From contig WJPL01000001.1 of the NCBI GenBank assembly GCA_009649675.1, positions 516,469 to 580,468 of the forward strand: a DNA stretch of 64,000 bases, read 5' to 3'. This DNA comes from Alphaproteobacteria bacterium HT1-32 (GTDB lineage: Bacteria > Pseudomonadota > Alphaproteobacteria > Rhodospirillales > HT1-32). Shown here piece after piece: positions 34,869 through 44,182 of the stretch. The notes beneath the pieces were generated by a model that was given only the letters and a program-made list of their open reading frames with translations, did not search any database and was not told the origin of the DNA. The translations under genes and the position numbers were made by a program. Numbering within the stretch: the first letter of the stretch is position 1; each line of letters starts with the position of its first letter.

Positions 34869-35561
34869 TCAGGCATATTTCATGAACTGAAGTGTATAAA
34901 TTCCGGTGACAAACGAGGCGATGACCGTCTCCTCACGCCGAAGACGAAGAGCGACAGTTTCCAGAATTTTCTCCATTTGCTCCCGGCCGATTGATTCAAT
35001 CATCAGGACCGCATCGAAATCCACAGCCCCCGGTCTCAGTGACAGGGATTCCTGGCTCAGCGGTTTACGCTGAATGGTCGCCTTTGCTCCGGCATGAACC
35101 CCGGTCACGAACTTCTCTGCAAACAGGTCGTCGACGATATCCCGGACCGCCAGCCCAAACGCATCCCCCGGTGAATGCGGATTGCTTCCCGGCGCAGTGA
35201 ACCTGATCCGCACCGTCGCCAGAACGCCGCCAATTCCTGTGCTGCGTGTCATGATTGTCCGGCAGGGCGAGCGCACGAAGTTTTCAAAATAAACATGGAC
35301 CTTCTTCGTCCATTCCGTCCGGGCATTACCTGTGACGAAATATCCATCAGACTCGAAGACATCGATGCTGTCCGCTTCATACAGCGTGAAATACTTGTAG
35401 GGCTGCCCCTCCGCTTCGACATAGCGGCGGCCAACCGCAATTCCCGGTGTCAGAACACGCTCGGGGATATGTTCAACATTATGCCATTCGTTGAACTCCT
35501 CCTCGTGACCTTCGGTAATATCGTGCCAGATCGGGAGGAATGCCATTCCGTGCAAAGTCAT
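34869..35561 (-). CDS. Dimeric alpha/beta-barrel (EthD-like) protein of the quinate-type cluster
   Basis: A 230-residue protein that looks like two ferredoxin-like (dimeric alpha/beta barrel) halves. The first half has FLPIWHDITEGHEEEFNEWH and NVEHIPERV, typical of EthD/DUF4286-like proteins in which the Glu-x-x-His-Ile-Pro segment begins the second helix. No catalytic residues are established. The stop of the upstream oxidoreductase overlaps its ATG (35558-35561), so it is co-translated with that gene. It probably acts on, or carries, an intermediate of the same pathway; the specific reaction is unknown. Confidence 0.65.
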   Translation of the reverse strand: MTLHGMAFLPIWHDITEGHEEEFNEWHNVEHIPERVLTPGIAVGRRYVEAEGQPYKYFTLYEADSIDVFESDGYFVTGNARTEWTKKVHVYFENFVRSPCRTIMTRSTGIGGVLATVRIRFTAPGSNPHSPGDAFGLAVRDIVDDLFAEKFVTGVHAGAKATIQRKPLSQESLSLRPGAVDFDAVLMIESIGREQMEKILETVALRLRREETVIASFVTGIYTLQFMKYA

Positions 35562-36706
35562 CTGCTGCTCTCCTGTGCATAGACCTGTTGATCCTGCGTG
35601 CGGTCGTCAGGACGTAAGGGAAGGTCAACCGGGGCACGTCGTCTGTGTGATTCAAAGACGGCGAAGATCATGTCGGTGACAATGCGGGCCTCTTTCGGGC
35701 TGCCAGCCGGATCCCGGTCTTCCTCGATGGCCGACAGTAATTCATCAATCGCCAGCCAGTGCCGGGCCTTGTATTTCGGCGAAACAAGTGGTTCCGGAAT
35801 GCCGATGCCCGCACTTGAGACATCCTGCCACTCTGCCCCGGAACGGCCGGGCGACCAGCTTGGGTCGCCGAGATATTTCACCGACGGAATGGTCCCTTCG
35901 ATCAGTTCGATGATTCCGCGTGAACCGAATATCTGTAATCCGTAGCGAGACGGCTCGTGGCCGACGCCAGCCCCCTGCCGCGAACTGAAATGGGCGACGG
36001 CCTGATCCGGCATGCCAAACATCGCGTTGATAGTATTACCGATAATCTGGCCTGTGCCTTCTGCGCCTTCCCGGGCATCCGCATCAGTGGCCGGTCGGCC
36101 ATCGGTCAGGACATTTGCAAAACACCATATCGGTGCACCGCCCAGTGCCTGAACCATATCCAGAACATGGGTCCCCAGCACCCACAGGTCTTCAGCACCG
36201 GAACGGTCGCGCCCGTCCCGCATGTCTTCCTTCCCCCGCCCTCTGAATTCGAGAACCCTGCCGATCGCCCCCTGATCAATCAGGTCACGGATTGTCGTGA
36301 TCAGCGGACTGAACCGGGTGGGGTGGCTGACGATACATTTGACGTTATGGCGTTCACACAATGCGATGATTTCATCGGCCTCAGCCGGAGTTCTGCAGAA
36401 CGGTTTTTCCATGTAAATATGGATACCCCGCCGGATGGCCTCGCAGGCCATCTCATGATGACGGTCCACCCAGCGTGAGCAGATGGTAACGATGTCCGGT
36501 TTTTCGACATCCAGCATCTTGCGGTAATCAGAATATCCGGAGGTCAGATTCAGTCTCTCGACAGCCGCCGCAAGGCCATCCCTGTCTTCATCAGCAACGG
36601 CAACAACCGCTGCGTTCGGGATATCGAACCAGGCAATATCAAGGTCGTGGCCATAATCGCCCCTGCCGGTACATCCAATCACGGCAACTTTGTATTCAAC
36701 AGTCAT
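35558..36706 (-). CDS. Gfo/Idh/MocA family oxidoreductase
   Basis: NAD(P)-dependent sugar-type dehydrogenase of 382 residues. The Rossmann N-terminus (VAVIGCTGRGDYG, about 7-19, then VVAVADEDRDGLAAA) and the conserved EKPFCRTPAEADEII (about 96-110, with the catalytic Lys97) define the family; the C-terminal alpha/beta domain follows, with HVLDMVQALGG. It lies between tctA and the dimeric-barrel gene in the dehydroshikimate cluster, so a plausible role is oxidation of a quinate/shikimate-like polyol to the keto compound used by the dehydratase. That substrate is inferred from position only. Confidence 0.85.
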   Translation of the reverse strand: MTVEYKVAVIGCTGRGDYGHDLDIAWFDIPNAAVVAVADEDRDGLAAAVERLNLTSGYSDYRKMLDVEKPDIVTICSRWVDRHHEMACEAIRRGIHIYMEKPFCRTPAEADEIIALCERHNVKCIVSHPTRFSPLITTIRDLIDQGAIGRVLEFRGRGKEDMRDGRDRSGAEDLWVLGTHVLDMVQALGGAPIWCFANVLTDGRPATDADAREGAEGTGQIIGNTINAMFGMPDQAVAHFSSRQGAGVGHEPSRYGLQIFGSRGIIELIEGTIPSVKYLGDPSWSPGRSGAEWQDVSSAGIGIPEPLVSPKYKARHWLAIDELLSAIEEDRDPAGSPKEARIVTDMIFAVFESHRRRAPVDLPLRPDDRTQDQQVYAQESSR

Positions 36707-36760
36707 CAGTCATCCCATTCGCCGGACTTGATTGTCAGAATTCGTCATATTCAGGGGGCG

Positions 36761-38236
36761 TCAGCGGTCGTTCCGACGGACCATCCCGTAAACCATCGTC
36801 GCCAGACCAAGCAGGATCAGAGACGCTGAAATCGGGCGGGTCATAAAGACACTCAGATCATATTCGTAGAGCTTCATCGTCTTCACGAAGGCAGATTCAC
36901 CCAGATATCCCAGGATGATGCCAAGCACGACGCCGGCGGCGGAATAACCCCATTTCCGCAGGAAATAGGCCGCTATCCCGGCGATATACATCACCCACAC
37001 ATCAATGATGAGATTTCGTAACGAGTAGGCGCCGATGGTCGACAGCACCAGAATTGCCGGAGCCAGCAGCGGGAACGGAATACGCAGCAGATGAACGGTG
37101 GTTTTCGTCTCGACATAGCCGAGAACAAAGATCAGCGCATTTGCCATGAACATCGCGACAAATGTCACCCAGACCAGATCCTTGCTGGTCATCATGATCG
37201 ATGGTCCGGGCTCCATTCCGTGAATCTGGAAGACACCCAGCATCATCGCGGTAAGCGCACCGCCCGGCAGACCCAGCGCCAGCAGGGGAATCATTGCCCC
37301 CCCGGAAGCCGCATTGTTTGCCGTCTCCGCGGCAACCACACCTTCGATTTCACCTTTACCGAAACGCTCACGGTTCCGCGACCAGCGTACTGCTTCACCG
37401 TAACTCAGGAATGACCCCAGCGTGCCGCCAATGCCAGGCAGAACCCCGGCAAAAAGGCCGATCAGCATGGAACGGACAATAGCAATCCGCAGCCGCCAGA
37501 ATGTCAGGAAAGACGGAAATTCAACGCTGACCTTTGGCGGCACCCGCAGTTTCTCGGCGATCCGCTGGCCCTGTATCAGCACTTCGGCAACAGCAAAAAA
37601 GCCCAGGATGACAGGAATGAAATGAATGCCCGCACGAAGATAGTAGGAACCGAAAGTATATCTTGGCACCCCTTCAGCAGCATCTGTACCGACACTGGCA
37701 AGGAACAGCCCGAACAGCACCGACAGCCAGCCTTTCCAGACAGACTTTGCTCCCACCGTACCGGCGACAGTAAGACCGAAGAAAATCAGTGCAAAGATTT
37801 CTGCCTGACCAAAGGCCCGGACCGCAACATCGGCAACCATCGGGGTCGCAAACATCATCACCACAGCAGAGAACATGCCACCGAGGGCCGAGCAGGTAAC
37901 GGCTGCACCAATGGCCAGACTGGCCTTGCCCTGCAATGTCATCGGATAACCGTCGAAACAGGTCGGCGCGTTTTCCGGAGAGCCCGGTATGTTGAACAGG
38001 ATCGCCGTCACCGCCCCCGCATAGGTGCCTGAACAATAGATGACGGAGAACAGCATGATCCCGTCAGAGGGTGTCAGACTAGCTGTGAACGGCAGAATGA
38101 TTGCACAAAGCGTCAGACTGTTAACCCCCGGGAATGCCCCGAAGATAAGTCCGCCGAACAACCCGGCAAAGAAAAGCAGCAGGGTGAACGGGTCAGAAAC
38201 CAGCAGCATGAAGCCGTGTATGAAATTCTCTAACAT
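36761..38236 (-). CDS. tctA: Tripartite tricarboxylate transporter large permease TctA
   Basis: The main inner-membrane channel of a tripartite tricarboxylate (TTT) carrier, 491 residues with about twelve helices. The TctA signature is clear: FGGLIFGAFPGVNSLTLCAI, YCSGTYAGAVTAILFNIPGSPENAPTCFDGYP and later GLFAGVLPGIGGTLGSFLSYG and GLPGGALTAMMLGVFQIHGM. It lies downstream of tctC and tctB in the same operon and is followed by the oxidoreductase, so the imported compound is probably a hydroxylated cyclic or carboxylic acid rather than citrate. The C-terminus is normal. Confidence 0.94.
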   Translation of the reverse strand: MLENFIHGFMLLVSDPFTLLLFFAGLFGGLIFGAFPGVNSLTLCAIILPFTASLTPSDGIMLFSVIYCSGTYAGAVTAILFNIPGSPENAPTCFDGYPMTLQGKASLAIGAAVTCSALGGMFSAVVMMFATPMVADVAVRAFGQAEIFALIFFGLTVAGTVGAKSVWKGWLSVLFGLFLASVGTDAAEGVPRYTFGSYYLRAGIHFIPVILGFFAVAEVLIQGQRIAEKLRVPPKVSVEFPSFLTFWRLRIAIVRSMLIGLFAGVLPGIGGTLGSFLSYGEAVRWSRNRERFGKGEIEGVVAAETANNAASGGAMIPLLALGLPGGALTAMMLGVFQIHGMEPGPSIMMTSKDLVWVTFVAMFMANALIFVLGYVETKTTVHLLRIPFPLLAPAILVLSTIGAYSLRNLIIDVWVMYIAGIAAYFLRKWGYSAAGVVLGIILGYLGESAFVKTMKLYEYDLSVFMTRPISASLILLGLATMVYGMVRRNDR

Positions 38237-38255
38237 TGTCTGTCTGGTCCGATAC

Positions 38256-38804
38256 TCAACGCAGCCACGACATGATCTGATGGCTTATGTCAGCGAAAAA
38301 CGGCCACGACCCCTCGGGTAGTGGCACATAGAAAAGTGCCGAGAAAACACCGAGAACCACGGCAAAGACAAAAGCCGAAGTCAGCAGCACCAGACGTATC
38401 CGGCGCTCTCCCAGGATCAGGGCAAAGGAAATCAGGAAGACCGGCGTGGCAATGAAATGCCCGACCTTTGGCAATAACCAGCCATAGGCCAGAGGCGCCA
38501 GAAACGTCGCCGCAATCTGCAGACCCGCACCTTTGAACCGGGGCGGTGCCGCCTCGTCATCATCTCGGGCCAGGACTGCGGCTTTCCGGAATTTCGCCAG
38601 AAACTGCAGGATGGCAACACCAGCCAGCAGCAGAATGATAAACCGCGGCCAGGCAGCAGCACCCGGTTTGTAGCCGGGCAGAGGGTCATCAAAATCTCCG
38701 CTCAGATACCATGCACCGCCGGCAAGGGTCAGCCACAGGGCCAGTTCGACAAAGGCACGCCCCGCCAGGGGCATACCAGGGGGATTGTTGAACCTTGTGA
38801 CCAT
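38256..38804 (-). CDS. tctB: Tripartite tricarboxylate transporter small permease TctB
   Basis: The small four-helix subunit of the TTT carrier, 182 residues: a short N-terminal segment, helices at about 17-37, 50-70, 95-120 and 135-165, and the LILGERRIRLVLLTSAFVFAVVLGVFSALF end typical of TctB. It lies between tctC and tctA. TctB proteins are poorly conserved and are recognised mainly by topology and context, both of which fit here. Confidence 0.87.
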   Translation of the reverse strand: MVTRFNNPPGMPLAGRAFVELALWLTLAGGAWYLSGDFDDPLPGYKPGAAAWPRFIILLLAGVAILQFLAKFRKAAVLARDDDEAAPPRFKGAGLQIAATFLAPLAYGWLLPKVGHFIATPVFLISFALILGERRIRLVLLTSAFVFAVVLGVFSALFYVPLPEGSWPFFADISHQIMSWLR

Positions 38805-38859
38805 TTCACGCTACTCACTGTTGCGATTGCAGCTGACCCGGTACCGGCAGAGGCCGGGA

Positions 38860-39864
38860 CTACTTGAGCAGTCCCATTGCCTTTAGCGTCTCACGGAAGG
38901 TGACAAGATCGCCTTCCATCAGTTCTACAGCTTCATCAATGCCATAATAGCTTTTGACGATATGCATGTATTTCGACCGGTTGAATTTCTGGAATTCTTC
39001 GGTTTCCCAGGCAGCCTTGAAGGCCGCTTCCAGATACTTCTTACGCTCGTCCGGAACATCGCCCTTTGCCCAGAAGGCGCGCCATTTCAGGAACGGCCGT
39101 ACATTTGCACCGATGTCCTTGATGCTCTGCGTGTCAGCAAAGGTATCCGGACGCTCGTTCAGCAGTGACAGAATCGGAACGAACTGACCGCCTTCGATAT
39201 ACTGATTAACGTCACCCGGCTGTTCCATCATCACATCGACATGACCACCCAGCAGGGAGCCATACCGTTCCGACGCCTTGTCGAACTGGGTCTGGTTGAT
39301 CTTGATATCGAACACTTCCGCCAGTTTCGTCGCCATGATCCGCTCGGCACCGCCGGCCGGGCCGGAATTGGTCAGCCGCACATTTCCGGGGTTGGCTTTT
39401 GCATAAGCAACAAAGCTGTCCCAGTCCGTGAACTTGGTTTCTTCTGCCCGGCGATAAATCTGTGTGAACGTCACCTGCGGAATGATGATCGGGGTCCAGT
39501 CCTTGAAGGGGTTTTCATTGATTCCCTTCGCGGCGTACTGGCCGACCAGATCATCAGAACCACCCATCAGCGTATAGCCATCTGATGCTGCGTTCATGAA
39601 ATCAGCGAGCACAACAGTGCCACGCCCGCCGGGCTTGTTGATGACAACAAGCGGCTGCCCCGTGATCTTCTCGAACTGAACAGCCAGTTGACGTGCGACC
39701 TGATCAACACCGCCTCCGGCACCCCAGCCGATCAGCAGCGTCACCGGCCGGTTTGGGAACCCGTTCGGTTTTTCCGGCATATCAGCAACGGCAGCTGCCG
39801 TGATACAGGTTGTCATTCCAAGAGCAGCAATCGCTGCCTTCGACATATTCATTATCTTGCTCAT
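38860..39864 (-). CDS. tctC: Tripartite tricarboxylate transporter receptor TctC (Bug family)
   Basis: Periplasmic receptor of 334 residues. A signal peptide is present (MSKIMNMSKAAIAALGM, then TTCITAAAVA to about residue 28). The Bug-family pattern follows: FPNRPVTLLIGWGAGGGVDQVARQ, the segment GRGTVVLADF and the DLVGQYAAKG region. Bug proteins bind small carboxylated organic acids. It is the first gene of the operon and starts close to a divergent LysR regulator. The ligand is unknown, but neighbours suggest a quinate, shikimate or dehydroshikimate type compound. Confidence 0.93.
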   Translation of the reverse strand: MSKIMNMSKAAIAALGMTTCITAAAVADMPEKPNGFPNRPVTLLIGWGAGGGVDQVARQLAVQFEKITGQPLVVINKPGGRGTVVLADFMNAASDGYTLMGGSDDLVGQYAAKGINENPFKDWTPIIIPQVTFTQIYRRAEETKFTDWDSFVAYAKANPGNVRLTNSGPAGGAERIMATKLAEVFDIKINQTQFDKASERYGSLLGGHVDVMMEQPGDVNQYIEGGQFVPILSLLNERPDTFADTQSIKDIGANVRPFLKWRAFWAKGDVPDERKKYLEAAFKAAWETEEFQKFNRSKYMHIVKSYYGIDEAVELMEGDLVTFRETLKAMGLLK

Positions 39865-40128
39865 GGTGTTTCCTCCACAAAATCCATGTACGTCCCGATG
39901 AACCGACCTCGTATCGAGTTCCGGAGGGCATCGCAGCCGCCAGGTTGGGGTAATGATTTTTTATATTTCACCCCGTCAGATCCAGTAGAGCAAAGTTGCC
40001 ACAATCATTTGATTAATTAAATTGACTTATAACACCTGTTTAAATAACCAAAAACTAATCAAGTTATGATGCCGGACAGAATGACTATCTCCGGCGGGGT
40101 AGCTATCCGTCATGGGGGAGGGTCACAG
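39865..40128. promoter_or_regulatory. Divergent regulatory region between tctC and a LysR gene
   Basis: A strongly AT-rich patch at about 39950-40065 contrasts with the GC-rich genes around it. It contains ATAAC-N14-GTTAT (in the segment ending at the GTTATGATG before the regulator) and an AATTAA-rich stretch with TTGATTAATTAAAT. LysR sites and promoters for both directions are expected here, but no single match is decisive. Confidence 0.45.
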
Positions 40129-41049
40129 ATGATTGAGAACGGCATAAAAATCCGCCATCTCCGGTGTTTCCGGGAAATCGTCCGCTTCGGCAGTATCAAG
40201 AAAGCAGCCGATGTGCTGTCCATCAGCCAGCCGGCTGTCTCAAAAACCCTCAGCGATCTGGAGGCGCTTCTCGGGGTTCAGCTGATGAAGCGAAGCCGGC
40301 GCGGGTTCACCCTGACCGGCGAAGGCGCGCAGTTTCTCGACAAGGTGGATGCCGCATTGTCTTCGCTGCGTTCCTGTATCGAAAGTGTCACGACACCGCA
40401 TGTCAGCGAGCGCGAAATCATCCGGGTCGGCTTCCTGCCGGCAGCAGGTGGCAGTCTCATACCCGACGCTGTACGCGAACATCTGCAATTCAATGAGAGC
40501 CATAACTTCCGGATCATTGCTGCGCCGACACCGGATTTGCTGGAACGGTTGCGTCTGGGTGATCTCGATTTTGTCGTGGGCCATCTGTCCGAGCCTTCCC
40601 ATATGCACGGACTGAACTTTGAATATCTGTATTCCGAATGCATCGGTTTTGTGGTCAGGCCCGGACATCCCTTTCTCAGCACATCCCCTTTCGACCTTCA
40701 GCAACTGGTCAATTGCAGTGTTCTGATGCCAGGGCCCGAAGCCATCATTTCTGCCGATGTGGAACGTTTTTTGCTGTCGAAAGGCATCCGGGACATACCC
40801 TACCGGATAGAATGCGCGTCCCACATGTTCGGCATCAATTTCACCCGGGCCACCGATGCTGTCTGGATCACCTCGGACGGGGCGATCGAAAATGATATCA
40901 GGGAAGGGCGGCTGGGGCGGCTTGATGTCGACACCCCGGACACCACGGCGGCAGTCGGTCTCACAACCCGAAGTTCCAGCCCGGTCCACCCGGCAGCCCG
41001 CGAATTCATGGATATACTCCGGAAATCAACGGGAGGGCTTCTCTCCTGA
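40129..41049 (+). CDS. LysR family regulator (PcaQ/GbpR-like) of the divergent cluster
   Basis: A 306-residue LysR protein. The N-terminal helix-turn-helix matches the PcaQ/GbpR type: IKIRHLRCFREIVRFGSIKK, then AVSKTLSDLEALLGVQLMKR. PcaQ activates protocatechuate catabolism in rhizobia, which suits a neighbour that makes protocatechuate, though PcaQ and GbpR are similar. The ATG at 40129 is preferred because a GGGGGAGGG ribosome-binding site lies seven to fifteen bases upstream; the longer in-frame start at 40066 adds 21 unrelated residues. It is divergent from tctC and probably responds to a metabolite of the pathway. Confidence 0.87.
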   Translation: MIENGIKIRHLRCFREIVRFGSIKKAADVLSISQPAVSKTLSDLEALLGVQLMKRSRRGFTLTGEGAQFLDKVDAALSSLRSCIESVTTPHVSEREIIRVGFLPAAGGSLIPDAVREHLQFNESHNFRIIAAPTPDLLERLRLGDLDFVVGHLSEPSHMHGLNFEYLYSECIGFVVRPGHPFLSTSPFDLQQLVNCSVLMPGPEAIISADVERFLLSKGIRDIPYRIECASHMFGINFTRATDAVWITSDGAIENDIREGRLGRLDVDTPDTTAAVGLTTRSSSPVHPAAREFMDILRKSTGGLLS

Positions 41050-41092
41050 GAGCCGTCTCCTGCGCTCAGACATCACCTGACCGGATCAGCGA

Positions 41093-41120
41093 CCCGGCCT
41101 GTCCCGAATGACAGGCCGGG
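41093..41120. terminator. Shared hairpin between convergent genes
   Basis: CCCGGCCTGTC and GACAGGCCGGG form an 11-bp stem with a 6-base loop, symmetrical on both strands and placed between the LysR stop and the dienelactone hydrolase stop. There is no T-run, so termination would be weak or factor-dependent. Confidence 0.5.
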
Positions 41121-41127
41121 AAATGGT

Positions 41128-41799
41128 CTAGCCAATCGTTTTAGCGAAGAAATCCAGAGTACGGCCCATGGCTGTTTTAGCACTGTCAGCGTGATAGCTG
41201 CCGCGCTGATCGCAGTTGAAGCCATGGTCTGCCGGATAGATATTCACCGGCACGTCGGGGTGTGCCTGACGGATCTTGTCTACATCGGTCAGCGGAATGC
41301 CGTGATCGAATTCGCCGAAATGCAACAGGGCGGGGCAGCCCGGGGTTTCGTCGAGGAACTGGGTAATCTGGCCACCGTAGTAACCGACCGCACCAGCCAT
41401 GCCTTCGATGCGCGTTGCCCCCAGCCAGGCAACAGTACCGCCCATGCAGAAACCGACAATGCCGACCTTCTTGCCCTCATCCGCCAGCAGCCTGAAGGCG
41501 GCACGGCTATCTTTCACCATGTCGTCCCAGTCTGCTTTTCCCTTCATTTCACGCCCGGCGGCAATATCATCCGGTGAATAGCCGACTTCAAAGTCACGTT
41601 CGATACGGTCATAGACGGCTGGCGCCACGGCGCTGTAGCCGGCTTCTGCAAAACGGTCACAGACCGACCGGATATGGCTGTTTACGCCAAAAATTTCCAT
41701 GATGATAACCAGCCCGCCCTTCGGCGTGCCAGCCGGGTCAGCGCGGTAGGCTTTCAGTTCAAAACCGTCTTCCGCCGTCAGTTTCAGCCATTCGCCCAT
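41128..41799 (-). CDS. Dienelactone hydrolase family protein
   Basis: Alpha/beta hydrolase of 223 residues. The nucleophile is Cys in GIVGFCMGGTVAWLGA (about residue 111), with a likely Asp in FGEFDHGIPL and His in YPADHGFNCDQRGSYH. This Cys-Asp-His set is that of carboxymethylenebutenolidase-type enzymes, which open dienelactones in aromatic breakdown; many relatives have other roles. It is convergent with the LysR gene, so it may or may not belong to the adjacent aromatic-type cluster. Length is normal. Confidence 0.88.
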   Translation of the reverse strand: MGEWLKLTAEDGFELKAYRADPAGTPKGGLVIIMEIFGVNSHIRSVCDRFAEAGYSAVAPAVYDRIERDFEVGYSPDDIAAGREMKGKADWDDMVKDSRAAFRLLADEGKKVGIVGFCMGGTVAWLGATRIEGMAGAVGYYGGQITQFLDETPGCPALLHFGEFDHGIPLTDVDKIRQAHPDVPVNIYPADHGFNCDQRGSYHADSAKTAMGRTLDFFAKTIG

Positions 41800-41884
41800 A
41801 ATCAGCTCCCTTGAATATCAGGTTCATCCATTACAGGGAAACTAGCCGCCCGGCGGCAGACCGACAATGCCGCAAACAAGACAG

Positions 41885-43000
41885 TCACTTTTCAACGAAA
41901 ATCAGAACGACGCCATCTTTCAGGCGCTCTGCGATATCCGCCATCGACATCTTTCGTCCCCGCCCGCTCAACCGGACATCATTCTGTATCCCTTCGGCAC
42001 GTACCAGCGGCATCAGATAGGCAGGCTTTGCCGCGTAATGAACATCGGTAATCCGCTCCCGTCCGCCCACGTCCCTGACAAGTGACAGGGTCGCAACCCC
42101 GATGACCTCACCGAACAGATTGATTACCGGTCCGCCCGAATTTCCGGATTGAATCGGCGCATCCATCTGGAAGTAGCGGACATCGTCGCCCAGCCCGTTA
42201 ACAGAGTTGATACGCCCGAACACCGCCTTCTGCTCCTGCCCCTGACTCTGTGGCTGCGGATAGCCGAGCACAACCAGATCATCCCCCCGGCGGATATCGC
42301 GGGCCACGCCCAGAGGCAGGGCATAGGAAGGGGTGTCTATCGTTCCGATCGCCAGATCGTTGGACGGATCCTCACGCAGCAGCCGGGCCGGGCGCCATTT
42401 GCCATCCGGTGTCCGGACGGAAATCCGGACTGCGTCTTTGATGACATGATGATTGGTGACGAAATGGCCATCATCCGTGATGAAGAAGCCACTGCCGGTC
42501 CCGCTGCCACCACCCTTGGGTGGTGAGGTTGATCCGCTTTTCGCGACCGGAGGCAGAGAGGGAAAACCGGCCTTGCGGGCATCCATCGTAGCGACTTGCC
42601 CCTGTACAAGACCGACGTTCCTATCGTACCAGATTTCCAGCTTGTTACCATTCTGATCGGCTCCCCGACCGTATCCGGAAACGCAGTCATCTGCCGCCCA
42701 GGTAGCCAGCAAACGACGTCCATCCTGGCAGGACAAAGAAACCGTACCAGCGTCTTGATCGCATTTCGAGTCTACTAAGTTGTTGGAACGGTCCCTTCTC
42801 ATTGTCCCGGTACATTGCATGCCGCCGGGACTGATGACGCCACTGACTTTCCCCGACGCTCTGCCGGTCTCAAGATGGATTGTACCGAGAAAAGTTTCTT
42901 TATAGTTCTCGAAATTCCCGCCAATGCTACGCGATGTTGCGCATCCGCCCAGAGTGAACATCATCAGGGTGCAGACAAGAATGACCTTTTTGATATGCAA
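41885..43000 (-). CDS. Trypsin-like (S1C) serine protease lipoprotein
   Basis: A 371-residue lipoprotein: signal peptide with lipobox TLGGC (Cys at about 20), then an unknown beta-rich region (about 25-145), a Gly/Ser-rich linker (STSPPKGGGSGTGSG) and a DegP-like trypsin fold (about 165-340). The triad is His in FVTNHHVIKDA, Asp in PSNDLAIGTID and Ser in QSGNSGGPVINL. No PDZ domain follows, so it differs from DegP. It is anchored in the envelope, probably processing misfolded or specific proteins. It stands alone between the dienelactone hydrolase and ychF. Confidence 0.88.
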   Translation of the reverse strand: MHIKKVILVCTLMMFTLGGCATSRSIGGNFENYKETFLGTIHLETGRASGKVSGVISPGGMQCTGTMRRDRSNNLVDSKCDQDAGTVSLSCQDGRRLLATWAADDCVSGYGRGADQNGNKLEIWYDRNVGLVQGQVATMDARKAGFPSLPPVAKSGSTSPPKGGGSGTGSGFFITDDGHFVTNHHVIKDAVRISVRTPDGKWRPARLLREDPSNDLAIGTIDTPSYALPLGVARDIRRGDDLVVLGYPQPQSQGQEQKAVFGRINSVNGLGDDVRYFQMDAPIQSGNSGGPVINLFGEVIGVATLSLVRDVGGRERITDVHYAAKPAYLMPLVRAEGIQNDVRLSGRGRKMSMADIAERLKDGVVLIFVEK

Positions 43001-43080
43001 TTTCCGACTCCGCTGGGGACGATGGCAACACCATCACAGCGGAAAGGTTGCACCAGCCGACGGGATGCCGTCAATAATCG

Positions 43081-44181
43081 TTATACGTTAAAGCGGAAAT
43101 GCATGACGTCGCCGTCGGCAACCACATATTCCTTGCCTTCAAGCCGCATACGACCGGCATCCTTGGCCCCCTGTTCGCCATTGCCCGCGATATAATCGTC
43201 ATAGGCAATGGTCTCGGCCCGGATGAAGCCTTTCTCGAAATCCGTATGAATCACTCCGGCGGCACGCGGTGCCGTGGAGCCGCTTTTCAGTGTCCAGGCC
43301 CGTGCTTCCTTCGGGCCCACGGTAAAGAAAGTCACCAGATCAAGCAGGCTGTACCCTGCCCGGATCACCCGGGCGAGGCCCGTTTCTTCCAGTCCGAGGG
43401 ACTCCAGATATTCCTGTTTCTCCGCCTCATCACCCAGCTGTGCGACTTCGGACTCAATCGCTGCGGAAATCACCACGCATTCGGCTGATGTCGAGGCTGC
43501 ATAATCTGCCACGGCCTGCGAGAACTTGTTCCCGGCACCGGCGGCATCTTCTTCAACATTACAGACATAGAGAACCGGCTTGGAAGACAGCAGCTGGAAA
43601 TTGCGGAACCGGGCGCGATCATCACGATCCACCTTCAGGGCACGGGCCGGCGTACCATCAATCAGCAGCTTCTGGACGGCTTCGAGCAGTTCGATATCTG
43701 CCTTCGCTTCCTTGTCGTTACCCCGGGCACGTTTGATCGCCGCCTGTATGCGACGTTCGACACTTTCCAGATCGGCCAGCATCAGTTCGGTTTCAATCGT
43801 CTCGATATCGCGAACCGGGTCGACCGAACCATCAACATGCGTGATATCGCCATCTTCAAAACAGCGCACCACATGCAGGATCGCATCGGTTTCACGAATA
43901 TTGGCAAGGAACTGGTTGCCCAGCCCCTCACCTTTTGAGGCACCACGCACCAGACCGGCGATATCGACGAATTCCAGCTGGGTCGGCAGAATTTTTGCTG
44001 ACTTCGCAATAGCCGCCAGTTTGTCGAGGCGGGGGTCCGGCACGGATACGCGCCCGGTATTCGGCTCGATCGTGCAGAACGGATAATTCGCCGCCTCTGC
44101 GGCTGCTGTATTGGTCAGCGCATTGAACAGGGTCGATTTACCAACATTCGGCAGCCCGACAATTCCACAATTGAACCCCAT
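43081..44181 (-). CDS. ychF: Redox-responsive ATPase YchF (Obg-like)
   Basis: Cytosolic P-loop ATPase of the Obg/OLA1 family, 366 residues. The G1 motif is [15 protein letters not shown] (residues 8-22) followed by [12 protein letters not shown]; a coiled-coil insertion and a TGS-like C-terminal domain ([14 protein letters not shown] ... [15 protein letters not shown] ... [21 protein letters not shown]) complete the family pattern. It binds ribosomes and affects the stress response. It lies in a compact order rplY, pth, ychF, with one base to pth, as in many alphaproteobacteria. Confidence 0.96.
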   Translation of the reverse strand: MGFNCGIVGLPNVGKSTLFNALTNTAAAEAANYPFCTIEPNTGRVSVPDPRLDKLAAIAKSAKILPTQLEFVDIAGLVRGASKGEGLGNQFLANIRETDAILHVVRCFEDGDITHVDGSVDPVRDIETIETELMLADLESVERRIQAAIKRARGNDKEAKADIELLEAVQKLLIDGTPARALKVDRDDRARFRNFQLLSSKPVLYVCNVEEDAAGAGNKFSQAVADYAASTSAECVVISAAIESEVAQLGDEAEKQEYLESLGLEETGLARVIRAGYSLLDLVTFFTVGPKEARAWTLKSGSTAPRAAGVIHTDFEKGFIRAETIAYDDYIAGNGEQGAKDAGRMRLEGKEYVVADGDVMHFRFNV

Positions 44182-44182
44182 A

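Noticed and set aside
41093-41120. Hairpin as a strong intrinsic terminator
   Set aside because: Stem is strong but neither strand has a T-run, so it is listed only as a weak or shared terminator.
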